Source: Cryomorphaceae bacterium BACL29 MAG-121220-bin8
GTDB lineage: Bacteria; Bacteroidota; Bacteroidia; Flavobacteriales; Flavobacteriaceae
NCBI GenBank assembly: GCA_905181705.1
Contig: CAJIYP010000001.1
Coordinates: forward strand, 62,001 to 126,000
DNA length: 64,000 nucleotides
Direction of reading: 5' to 3'
Shown: positions 57,276 through 63,407 of the stretch, piece by piece
How positions within the stretch are numbered: position 1 is the first letter of the stretch
Layout: each line of letters starts with the position of its first letter
Made by a program: the position numbers and the translations under genes
Notes under the pieces: model-generated
The model's input: the letters and a program-made list of their open reading frames with translations, nothing else
The model's database searches: none
What the model was told of the DNA's origin: nothing

Positions 57276-57638
57276 TTATAGAATAATAATAGCAGTACAA
57301 AGAGAAAGCATTAAAAATGCAGGGAGTGATTTTATTAATGAATCATTAATTTTTACATGAACTCCAATAGCACCGACCATAAGACATCCCATTAAAAAAG
57401 CAGATGGATCAACAAGAACCGGAAACCAAATCCCTAATAATAAAAGACAAGCTAAAAGTAGCTTAGAAAAACCTATGAATTTCATAAAACTATCTTTAAA
57501 ACCGTATGCTTTGAATTCAGATTCCATATTGTTTGATTCACCTCCTCTGTATACTGATGGTTTTTTTAATCTAACTATCCATACATTGAATATTCCTAAG
57601 GCTATAATCACTTGAATTATAATTTTAATATTTTCCAT
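57276..57638 (-). CDS. DoxX-like small membrane protein
   Basis: About 120 residues with four predicted membrane helices, and the segment RLKKPSVYRGGESNNMESEF between helices 1 and 2 as in DoxX-like proteins of Bacteroidota. The ATG at 57638 (MENIKIIIQVIIALG) is preferred over one at 57653. Function unknown; family members are often linked to redox or stress processes. It is the last ordinary chromosomal gene before the tRNA-linked array. Confidence 0.8.
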   Translation of the reverse strand: MENIKIIIQVIIALGIFNVWIVRLKKPSVYRGGESNNMESEFKAYGFKDSFMKFIGFSKLLLACLLLLGIWFPVLVDPSAFLMGCLMVGAIGVHVKINDSLIKSLPAFLMLSLCTAIIIL

Positions 57639-57713
57639 GTTAAAAATTTTCAATTAAATTAATTAATTAATTCGATATTTCTTATAAATAAATTAATAAA
57701 AAAGACCTTCAAA

Positions 57714-57790
57714 TGAAGACCTTTTTAGTAGATAACTCTATTGAAATATCGAACATTAGTTTTACACCAAGAGATTTTAACGCTGCTGCA
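57714..57790. repeat. att-like site R0, outer left junction of the cassette array
   Basis: Core TTTTAGTA at 57723-57730. To its right is the constant arm starting GATAACTCTATTGAAATATC, shared with R1-R4. To its left is a different imperfect hairpin (about 57707-57727, GACCTTC / GAAGACC arms) that would end a minus-strand transcript in a T-run. I infer that this is the original tRNA-fMet terminator, separated from its tRNA by the insertions. Confidence 0.72.
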
Positions 57791-57843
57791 GATCAAATAG
57801 AATTACTGATTCTTAAAAATTTACCAAATTATTAAATGTAACG

Positions 57844-57875
57844 TTTGCGTATCATAAAAATAAATGTTACGTTTG
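57844..57875 (+). promoter_or_regulatory. Bacteroidota promoter of cassette 1
   Basis: A -33 TTTG (57844-57847) and a -7 TACGTTTG (57868-57875, consensus TAnnTTTG) are separated by 20 bp, the expected spacing. Initiation near 57878 leaves a leader of about 22 nt before the ATG at 57901. The promoter lies in two direct repeats of about 23 bp (57833-57855 and 57861-57883, both TAAATGTwACGTTTGCGTwwCAT-like). Confidence 0.68.
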
Positions 57876-57884
57876 CGTTACATT
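57863..57884. promoter_or_regulatory. Operator-like inverted repeat over the cassette 1 promoter
   Basis: AATGTTACG, TTTG, CGTTACATT: arms match at 8 of 9 positions and cover the -7 box and start site. This is a natural place for autorepression by the XRE protein encoded in the same cassette. A TTACATT inverted repeat also precedes the XRE cassette 5. Confidence 0.45.
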
Positions 57885-57900
57885 AATAAAAAAATAAATT

Positions 57901-58295
57901 ATGGATCAAAATATTATTATACCTATTCTGGAATGCTAACCGGAATCATAATTCCACTCGCTGTATTTTTCTGGCTGTATAAAGAAAGTAAGGACAAGAA
58001 TAAAACTATAATAGAGATTTCCAAGCATTTAGATGACAATTCAAAATTAGATGAATTACTAAGTATTTTTGATGAAAGAAAAAAGGAGCCAATAGATTAT
58101 CGTAGAAACGGAGTCATCACAATTTTTGTTGGTATTGGTCTATACCTTCTTGGATATTATGCAATTGGTAATATACTAAAAGGTGTTGGTGCTTTGGTTG
58201 GATTAATTGGAATCGGAACAATGATTGCAGGATACCTCTATCCAAATACTGGTAAAGAATTAACTGATGCCGTTGAAAAATATGAAAAGGAATAA
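57901..58295 (+). CDS. Small membrane protein (DUF6249-like), start region possibly frameshifted
   Basis: About 120-130 residues with an N-terminal helix (GIIIPLAVFFWLYKES), a charged linker, and two C-terminal helices (GVITIFVGIGLYLLGYY and GALVGLIGIGTMIAGYLY). An in-frame ATG at 57864 is rejected because it lies within the promoter. The ATG at 57901 gives MDQNIIIPIL, then a stop; one added G near 57930 would join it to GMLTGIIIPL, a convincing N-terminus. Without that, the start is ATG 57933. It is followed 2 bp later by the XRE gene. Function unknown. Confidence 0.68.
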
Positions 58296-58297
58296 TT

Positions 58298-58510
58298 ATG
58301 GGCAGGAACCATTCAAAACTTTTAAATAATTTAGAACAACTGAGGAAGTCATGTGGTTTAACTCAGCAAGAATTATCTATAAAAGCGGAGGTATCAAGAA
58401 AGAGTATTAATGCTATAGAAAATGGAGTATATGTTCCATCTACCGTATTAGCATTGAAAATTTCAAAGACTTTAAATTGTTCAGTTGAAGATTTGTTCAT
58501 ACTTCCTTAA
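58298..58510 (+). CDS. Small XRE-family HTH regulator (cassette 1)
   Basis: 70 residues, almost entirely a Cro/C1-type HTH (LRKSCGLTQQELSIKAEVSR, then SINAIENGVYVPSTVLALKI). It resembles the YvaO/HipB-like single-domain regulators often paired with a small membrane protein gene. It probably represses its own promoter at 57844-57884 (inference). Confidence 0.9.
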   Translation: MGRNHSKLLNNLEQLRKSCGLTQQELSIKAEVSRKSINAIENGVYVPSTVLALKISKTLNCSVEDLFILP

Positions 58511-58533
58511 TTGAATAGCCCTCGTTAGTAATA

Positions 58534-58636
58534 AAAAAACGGTTACACTTTATAAAAGTATAACCGTTTTATTGTTTTAGTAGATAACCCTGTTGAAATA
58601 TCGAACATTAGTTTTACGCCAAAAGACTTTGAGTTG
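58534..58636. repeat. att-like site R1
   Basis: Core TTTTAGTA at 58575-58582. The left hairpin stem is ACGGTTACACTTT / AAAGTATAACCGT, two base pairs longer than in R2-R4 through paired changes. The right arm is GATAACCCTGTTGAAATATC, with two substitutions relative to the other copies. The hairpin can end transcripts in both directions. Confidence 0.8.
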
Positions 58637-59242
58637 ACAAACTATTTAATCAAACATTGCTCCAATAACTGGAGCTCCAAGAATTCCAGAAATACAATAT
58701 TGATTAGTTAATGCGACCAATTCTGAAAACATCTGTTGTCTTTGTTGACCCAATTCCATGTGTGCAGCGGCACCTTCAGGACCATTATATATTTCAGTAA
58801 TTCCATAAAGAGTGTTTCCTGTTTCCCCACTATTTGGATCGAGTGGATTATTTAACTCAGGAGCCTTTAAAACAGCATAAGTTAAAACAAGAGGCTCCAC
58901 TTCGCCCTTAACATGGTGCGTCTCTCTCATGAATTTTTGATGGGTTTTCAAAAAAACTTCCATTCTTTGAATAGAATCATTAGGTACCTTAAAAGCAATA
59001 TGAAACCCTACAGATCCAACTTTAATTTTATTTTCTATTTCAGTGGCTGGCTCTTGCCCACATGAGGCAAATAATAAAATACTTAGTAATGCTAAATAAA
59101 TGTTTTTCATTTTTTAATGTTTAACAAATTAACTAGCTAAATATAATAAAAAAATAAATTATGTAATTTTAAGAGATACAAACAGTTAAATAATTAAAAA
59201 ACGGCTACACTATAATAGTATAACCGTTTTATTGTTTTAGTA
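58583..59242. mobile_element. Cassette 2: small lipoprotein
   Basis: A 660-bp unit between cores R1 and R2, carrying one minus-strand lipoprotein gene (58646-59110) and ending with the hairpin and core. No recombinase. Confidence 0.65.
58646..59110 (-). CDS. Lipoprotein with an alpha/beta-barrel-like domain
   Basis: 154 residues. Lipoprotein signal MKNIYLALLSILLFASC (Cys17). The remainder (VGFHIAFKVPNDSIQRMEVF, TLYGITEIYNGPEGAAAHM) has the alternating pattern of dimeric alpha+beta-barrel proteins such as the antibiotic-biosynthesis-monooxygenase group. That is a weak resemblance, not an identification. Function unknown. The gene ends about 60 bp inside the cassette's left arm. Confidence 0.75.
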   Translation of the reverse strand: MKNIYLALLSILLFASCGQEPATEIENKIKVGSVGFHIAFKVPNDSIQRMEVFLKTHQKFMRETHHVKGEVEPLVLTYAVLKAPELNNPLDPNSGETGNTLYGITEIYNGPEGAAAHMELGQQRQQMFSELVALTNQYCISGILGAPVIGAMFD

Positions 59243-59297
59243 GATAACTCTATTGAAATATCGAACATTAGTTTTAGAACGAGAGATTTTGAGTTGA
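59196..59297. repeat. att-like site R2
   Basis: Core TTTTAGTA at 59235-59242. The left hairpin is ACGGCTACACT / AGTATAACCGT. The right arm is GATAACTCTATTGAAATATC and diverges after about 35 bp (AGAACGAGAGATTTTGAG). Confidence 0.8.
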
Positions 59298-59973
59298 TAA
59301 TTCACATGATTGAATTTATCCCCGAGTTCGATAAAATGCATTAAATTAGATTTTAATTTAAATAAACAATTATGAAAAAAATTATTCTATTATCAATTAC
59401 AACATTTCTACTTATTGGTTGTAAAGAAGAATTAAATAAAGAGTGTGAGTCCTTAGCAAAAGTGAGTGAACAAACAGATAAAAATATCAATAACTATAAG
59501 ATGGCTTGGAATGCTTTTTTTGAAACTCGAGATAGTAACGCTATAAATACTGACAGTTTTGATGAGCAAGTAACCGTAGTAACTGCAGAAGGTAACATTA
59601 CTGGTATTGAAGCTTTTCGAGACTATTACAACAATTATTTAACTGGTTTTTCTGATGCTGAATTTAATTTTGTTGATGTAATTGGGCAAGGAGACAAAAT
59701 AGTTAAACATTGGAATTTTAAAGGAACACATGATGGAGAAATGTTTGGAATCCCTGCTACTAACAAAAAAGTAGACATCAGTGGGGCTACCATGGTATTG
59801 ATGAAAGATGGAAAAGTACTAAAGGAACAAGATTTTTTCGATAACTACTCATTCTTAACGCAACTGGGTTTATTGGAATAAGTTTTTTTTGAAACAACTT
59901 TTATCACTCCTAAGTTAGATTATAAAATAAAACGGTTACACTATAATAGTATAACCGTTTTATTGTTTTAGTA
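59243..59973. mobile_element. Cassette 3: SnoaL-like lipoprotein
   Basis: A 731-bp unit between cores R2 and R3 with one plus-strand gene (59372-59881), ending with the hairpin and core. No recombinase. Confidence 0.65.
59372..59881 (+). CDS. SnoaL-like/NTF2-fold lipoprotein
   Basis: 169 residues. Lipoprotein signal MKKIILLSITTFLLIGC (Cys17). The mature part matches the SnoaL-like (ester cyclase) NTF2 fold: GIEAFRDYYNNYLTGFSDAE, KIVKHWNFKGTHDGEMFGIP and ISGATMVLMKDGKVLKEQDF. Family members range from polyketide cyclases to unknown binding proteins, so the activity is open. It is the only gene of cassette 3. Confidence 0.85.
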   Translation: MKKIILLSITTFLLIGCKEELNKECESLAKVSEQTDKNINNYKMAWNAFFETRDSNAINTDSFDEQVTVVTAEGNITGIEAFRDYYNNYLTGFSDAEFNFVDVIGQGDKIVKHWNFKGTHDGEMFGIPATNKKVDISGATMVLMKDGKVLKEQDFFDNYSFLTQLGLLE

Positions 59974-60024
59974 GATAACTCTATTGAAATATCGAACATT
60001 AGTTTTACTCCAAAAGACTTAATC
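59928..60024. repeat. att-like site R3
   Basis: Core TTTTAGTA at 59966-59973. The left hairpin is ACGGTTACACT / AGTATAACCGT, identical to R4. The right arm is GATAACTCTATTGAAATATC, then ACTCCAAAAGACTTAATC. Confidence 0.8.
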
Positions 60025-60123
60025 GACACTCATCATATAATGACTCTTATTATGAAAAGTTGAACTAATATGACTTTGATTTCCCCTCCCCCTATTATTC
60101 AAAGTTGCAGCACAACTTTTTCT

Positions 60124-60249
60124 TTAGTCGATCCACTCGCCTTGGACGATATCCATTTCTCCTTCATCAAAAACACATAAGTAACAAGTGTAAACTTCCT
60201 TTAATTGTGAAGGAAGTGGCTCGATGATTCCTTGGTTTCTAATTTGTAC
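60124..60249 (-). pseudogene. C-terminal remnant of an unidentified gene
   Basis: A 41-codon minus-strand frame ending in a stop at 60124, reading IRNQGIIEPLPSQLKEVYTC, then YLCVFDEGEMDIVQGEWID. It has no start codon near its upstream end and is cut by an in-frame TAG at 60250-60252, exactly where the hairpin-rich segment begins (ACCTAAC). It reads like the tail of a real protein truncated by insertion of the sigma-factor module. The family is not recognised. Confidence 0.35.
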
Positions 60250-60390
60250 CTAACGGTTTGTGTATGAAACGTAGCGGGTTTTTACCCACAAAACTTTAGG
60301 TTTTGCACTTATCGTTATTTTATGCTTACACTTTTGTTTTATCACTTAAACCGCAATTATTTTTATACGGTGTTGCCAGTAGTTTTTATC
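60249..60390. other. Hairpin-rich noncoding segment beside the sigma-factor module
   Basis: No gene. It begins ACCTAACGGTTTGTGTATG and ends ATACGGTGTTGCCAGTAG, with small hairpins inside (GGGTTTTTACCC, AAAACTTTAGGTTTT) and complementary CGGTTT/AAACCG stretches. The terminal TTGCCAGTA is repeated inverted at about 61269-61277 (TACTGGCAA), on the other side of the module. It resembles structured repeats I have seen between accessory genes of Flavobacteriia and has one attC-like box (ACCTAAC fits RYYYAAC), but no complete attC. Bases 59,974-60,123 hold only the R3 arm and unassigned sequence. Confidence 0.4.
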
Positions 60391-60676
60391 TTTTAAATCT
60401 ATTAATTACTTTCTTTATAAATTCGGAAATAATATTTAAGTCCTTTTTTATTGAATCTTTTTCAAATTGGCTGACGTTATTTCTTTTCGTTTTAGCCCAA
60501 TTTAATTTCAAAGTAGCTATGTCTGAATTAATCGAATCTTTCTCGAATTGACTTACTTTACTTTTAAACTCATTTATGAGCTTTGATACTTGAATATTAA
60601 TTTTTTCTGATTGAGGCTGTTCATACCAAGTATCTTTTATGTCTTGCCAAATATTTTTCTGTTCACTATTCCACAT
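60386..60676 (-). CDS. Hypothetical charged helical protein downstream of an ECF sigma factor
   Basis: 96 residues, no signal or membrane helix, mostly helix. It starts MWNSEQKNIWQDIKDTWYEQ and contains the motif VSQFEKDSI twice, 30 residues apart, which suggests an internal duplication. It starts 4 bp after the sigma-factor stop, so they are co-expressed, and a modulating role on the sigma factor is plausible. It does not look like a membrane anti-sigma factor. Function unknown. Confidence 0.65.
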   Translation of the reverse strand: MWNSEQKNIWQDIKDTWYEQPQSEKINIQVSKLINEFKSKVSQFEKDSINSDIATLKLNWAKTKRNNVSQFEKDSIKKDLNIISEFIKKVINRFKR

Positions 60677-60680
60677 AATA

Positions 60681-61172
60681 TTATATTTTATTTGTTATAC
60701 AATCCAATAGGATATTTTTAATTCTTTTCATTTTTATTGCAATATGATTTTCTGTTAATCCAGTTATTTCAGCAATTTTTTTATACTTCACTTCTTCTAA
60801 ATAAAGGATAATGATTGATTTATTTTCATTGTTTAATTTTGAAATACAAGAAGTCAAAGCATTATACTTTTCTTGCTGATTATTCTCAATAGGAACTTCG
60901 ACAGGAATGAATTGAATTGATTCTAATTGAAGTGTCTTGTTATAAGTTTTAACTGATTTTTGTTTTGAGCGAAGACAGATATTTAGTGTAATTCTGTAAA
61001 TCCAAGTGTCAACACTCGAATTGCCTTTAAAAGTTGGAAGAGATTTCCAAATTGCAAAGATTACTTCTTGGAAAAGGTCTTGAGGTTCTAAAGGGGAAAC
61101 TGCGTAAATTTTACAAATTCTATAAATTTTCTCTTTATTATTCTCAAGTAGCTGTTCATATGTTTCTGTCAT
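60681..61172 (-). CDS. ECF-type sigma-70 family RNA polymerase sigma factor
   Basis: 163 residues with region 2 (DLFQEVIFAIWKSLPTFKG, then WIYRITLNICLR) and region 4 (YKKIAEITGLTENHIAIKMK), separated by a linker; regions 1 and 3 are absent as in ECF factors. It directs RNA polymerase to a special promoter set. The 96-residue protein follows it. Its presence on a mobile cassette would let the cassette recruit or alter host transcription (inference). Confidence 0.93.
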   Translation of the reverse strand: MTETYEQLLENNKEKIYRICKIYAVSPLEPQDLFQEVIFAIWKSLPTFKGNSSVDTWIYRITLNICLRSKQKSVKTYNKTLQLESIQFIPVEVPIENNQQEKYNALTSCISKLNNENKSIIILYLEEVKYKKIAEITGLTENHIAIKMKRIKNILLDCITNKI

Positions 61173-61484
61173 TGCTTTTTATGTCTTTCATTATTACTCT
61201 CTACTTATTTAGTGACAAGAGTATTCGAAATATGACAGATTTTTAAATTTATTTACGGATTTTCTTAAATTACTGGCAACTCGTTATATGTAAAACAAAC
61301 GTCCTGTTTATAGATCTGTGTTTCCGGATAACAGGATCTTTGTTCTCGTTTATTTTAATTCAAATATAATGAAACAGAGGATAAAGAAACTTTAATCCTT
61401 TTCAATACTATTTTGAACTGGTCTAATAATCACAAGAAAATCTTGTCTTAATCTTTTTGGGTGTTTGAACGAAGTCTTTTAATT
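61173..61484. other. Noncoding stretch upstream of the ECF sigma factor
   Basis: No convincing gene on either strand. It contains TACTGGCAA (about 61269-61277), inverted relative to the module's other end, and an inverted pair around GTCCTGTTTAT and AACAGGAT (about 61300-61348). The sigma-factor promoter should lie in its left part. Confidence 0.5.
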
Positions 61485-61583
61485 AAAAAACGGTTACACT
61501 ATAATAGTATAACCGTTTTATTGTTTTAGTAGATAACTCTATTGAAATATCGAACATTTATTTTACCCCAGTAGAATTCTTGG
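61485..61583. repeat. att-like site R4
   Basis: Core TTTTAGTA at 61524-61531. The left hairpin is ACGGTTACACT / AGTATAACCGT. The right arm is GATAACTCTATTGAAATATC and diverges after about 26 bp (TTATTTTACCCCAGTAG). Confidence 0.8.
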
Positions 61584-61607
61584 AAGTTAACAAATCAATT
61601 CAATTAA

Positions 61608-61808
61608 TTATTTAGATCCTTCAAAAAAGAATAGTTCCTCTATAGGTATCTTAAACAGCTTTGACATCTTAAATGCTGTGGGTAAACTTGGATCAAATTT
61701 TTCCTTTTCAATCGCGTTTATCGCTTGACGTGAAATACCAATTAAGTTGGCTAATTCTTCCTGTGTCAATTTTTGATTTTTCCTTAATTCCTTTAGTTTA
61801 TTTTTCAT
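61608..61808 (-). CDS. Small XRE-family HTH regulator (cassette 5)
   Basis: 66 residues: a Cro/C1-type HTH (LRKNQKLTQEELANLIGISR, then QAINAIEKEKFDPSLPTAFK) with a short tail (EELFFFEGSK). The start overlaps the membrane-protein stop by 4 bp. The gene order membrane protein then regulator matches cassette 1. Autoregulation through the TTACATT repeat at 62236-62265 is likely but unproven. Confidence 0.92.
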   Translation of the reverse strand: MKNKLKELRKNQKLTQEELANLIGISRQAINAIEKEKFDPSLPTAFKMSKLFKIPIEELFFFEGSK

Positions 61809-62191
61809 CGAAATCTTCTTGAATTAACGATATTAGCAATAATGTATGAAAGTGAAATAAACATCATTAGATATTCGAATTCAGGTTCCTTCCCAATAAT
61901 TCCAAAATCAAAAGACACTTCATATGTTAGACCAACTATTACTGTTAAACCCAATGTAATGGCCATTGTTTCAAATTGAATTATCTTTTGTAATTCGTCA
62001 TAAGTCTTAAATAAATTTTTATGAGCGATTATCATACCTACTCCAACAGCAAAATTTATTATTAATCCTATTATAGTGTATATTTTATTATCCCAAAGTG
62101 AGTTTTCTGCAGCTGTTAAAATACCTAAACTTACTACCCATGCTAATGTCCATGCCAGCAAAATTTTATTTTGTTTTTTTTGATCTTTCAT
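61805..62191 (-). CDS. Four-helix membrane protein paired with an XRE regulator
   Basis: 128 residues with four predicted membrane helices, short loops and a basic N-terminus (MKDQKKQNKILLAWTLAWVV). Proteins of this kind, encoded just before a 66-residue XRE regulator, are common in Bacteroidota and Firmicutes; function unknown. It is not similar in sequence to the cassette 1 membrane protein as far as I can see, although the arrangement is the same. Confidence 0.78.
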   Translation of the reverse strand: MKDQKKQNKILLAWTLAWVVSLGILTAAENSLWDNKIYTIIGLIINFAVGVGMIIAHKNLFKTYDELQKIIQFETMAITLGLTVIVGLTYEVSFDFGIIGKEPEFEYLMMFISLSYIIANIVNSRRFR

Positions 62192-62217
62192 AATATTATT
62201 TTGTAATGTTTACTTTA

Positions 62218-62265
62218 CAAATATATGAAAAAATAATTAAATGTAAGGTTTTATTTACATTAAAT
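62218..62265 (-). promoter_or_regulatory. Promoter -7 box and inverted repeat of cassette 5
   Basis: On the minus strand, TATATTTG (62225-62218) fits the -7 consensus, about 27 bp before the ATG. Upstream lies the inverted repeat ATTAAATGTAA, 8-nt spacer, TTACATTAAAT (62236-62265), covering the -33 region where no clear TTTG is present. It may be the XRE binding site. Confidence 0.45.
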
Positions 62266-62275
62266 GTGTATTCAT

Positions 62276-62323
62276 AAAAAAACGGTCACACTATATAATA
62301 GTATAACCGTTTTATTGTTTTAG

Positions 62324-62325
<2 letters not shown>
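62276..62325 (-). terminator. R5: tRNA-fMet terminator and att-like core
   Basis: Core TTTTAGTA at 62318-62325 includes the tRNA 3' end. On the minus strand the tRNA is followed by AAAACGGTTATACTAT, a short loop, ATAGTGTGACCGTTTT and a T-run: a good terminator. This hairpin is the same family as in R1-R4 and unlike the hairpin at R0, so it appears to have come with the cassettes. Confidence 0.8.
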
Positions 62326-62396
<71 letters not shown>

Positions 62397-62479
62397 ATAT
62401 AGAAGCGAATTTACAACTTTTTTAATTTATAGAGAAAAGTAATATCAATTATAATTAAGCACCTTACCTTTGTATTTAA

Positions 62480-63361
62480 ATGCATAAATCAGGGTACATT
62501 AACATAATTGGAAATCCTAATGTTGGAAAATCTACTTTAACAAATATTTTTGTTGGGCAAAAGTTGTCTATCATTACTCATAAAGCTCAAACAACTAGAC
62601 ATAGAATATTAGGCATTGTTAATTCTGAAAATTACCAAATGGTTATTTCCGATACACCAGGCATATTAAAGCCTGCTCACAAACTTCATGAGTCCATGAT
62701 GGATTTCGTTAATATGACCTTTGAAGATGCAGATATTTTGCTTTATCTCGTTGAATATAAAGATCATATGCTTAAAGATTCAAATCTTTTTAAGAAAATT
62801 AAATTTACTAAAACACCCTTATTTTTAGTGGTTAATAAAATAGATAATATAGATCAAACAAAATTAGAAATTGAAATTGACTATTGGAAGAATACTTTAC
62901 CTAATGCTGAAATATGGTCAATTTCTGCAAAAGAAAAGTTTAATGTTCAAGAATTAAAAAATAGAATTATTGATATTTTACCTGATGGCCCTGCTTATTT
63001 TCCAAAAGATCAAATTACAGATAAGCCGGAAAGGTTTTTTGTTAATGAAATTATCAGAGAAAAGATATTAATTAATTTTAAAAAAGAAATCCCATATTCA
63101 GTAGAAGTTATTACAGAATCTTTCGAAGAGGAAATTAATATTATTAAAATTAGATCAATTATTATGGTTGAAAGGAGCAGTCAAAAAGGTATTATTATTG
63201 GTCATAAAGGAGATGCAATTAAAAAAGTTGGAACAGATGCTAGAAAAGATATGGAAACTTTTTTTAATAAAAAGATTTTTATAGATCTTCAAGTGAAAGT
63301 TAATAAAAACTGGAGATCAAGTGATAAACAACTCAAAAGATTCGGTTATAATCAAAAATGA
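62480..63361 (+). CDS. era: GTPase Era
   Basis: Ras-like GTPase that binds 16S rRNA in small-subunit maturation. G1 GNPNVGKST (residues 10-18), G3 DTPGI, G4 NKID and G5 ISAKE are all present. The C-terminal KH domain (GIIIGHKGDAIKKVG) is complete. Length 293 residues. It starts about 80 bp from the tRNA, so it marks the undisturbed chromosome on this side. Confidence 0.97.
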   Translation: MHKSGYINIIGNPNVGKSTLTNIFVGQKLSIITHKAQTTRHRILGIVNSENYQMVISDTPGILKPAHKLHESMMDFVNMTFEDADILLYLVEYKDHMLKDSNLFKKIKFTKTPLFLVVNKIDNIDQTKLEIEIDYWKNTLPNAEIWSISAKEKFNVQELKNRIIDILPDGPAYFPKDQITDKPERFFVNEIIREKILINFKKEIPYSVEVITESFEEEINIIKIRSIIMVERSSQKGIIIGHKGDAIKKVGTDARKDMETFFNKKIFIDLQVKVNKNWRSSDKQLKRFGYNQK

Positions 63362-63407
63362 TATAATAGATTTAAAACATTAGATTTGTACCCCTTTAAA
63401 ATATATT

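Larger units (their letters stand above)
57731..58582. mobile_element. Cassette 1: membrane protein plus XRE regulator
   Basis: An 852-bp unit between cores R0 and R1. It carries its own promoter, an operator-like palindrome, a small membrane protein gene and an XRE regulator gene on the plus strand. It has no recombinase. The unit ends with the constant terminator hairpin and TTTTAGTA. Confidence 0.65.
59974..61531. mobile_element. Cassette 4: ECF sigma factor pair and a gene remnant
   Basis: A 1,558-bp unit between cores R3 and R4, the largest of the array. It holds a truncated minus-strand coding remnant (60124-60249), a hairpin-rich noncoding segment (60249-60390), two minus-strand genes (60386-61172) and a further noncoding stretch. 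The composite look suggests a second insertion inside the cassette. Confidence 0.6.

Noticed and set aside
57671-57753. An 11-bp inverted repeat (TTCGATATTTC at 57671, GAAATATCGAA at 57743) around the R0 core.
   Set aside because: The left copy is not present at the other junctions, so it may be chance in AT-rich DNA.
57864-57900. ATG 57864 as start of the cassette 1 membrane protein.
   Set aside because: It lies within the -33/-7 promoter and operator, and would add a basic, non-conserved leader.
57713-61620. Short open frames crossing R0-R4 that all read (I)VLVDNSIEISNISF before diverging, including a 40-codon frame at 57713-57835.
   Set aside because: The shared peptide is explained by the conserved nucleotide repeat. 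The R1 substitutions (CCC and G for TCT and A) change amino acids, upstream starts differ or are missing, and the C-terminal parts are unrelated.
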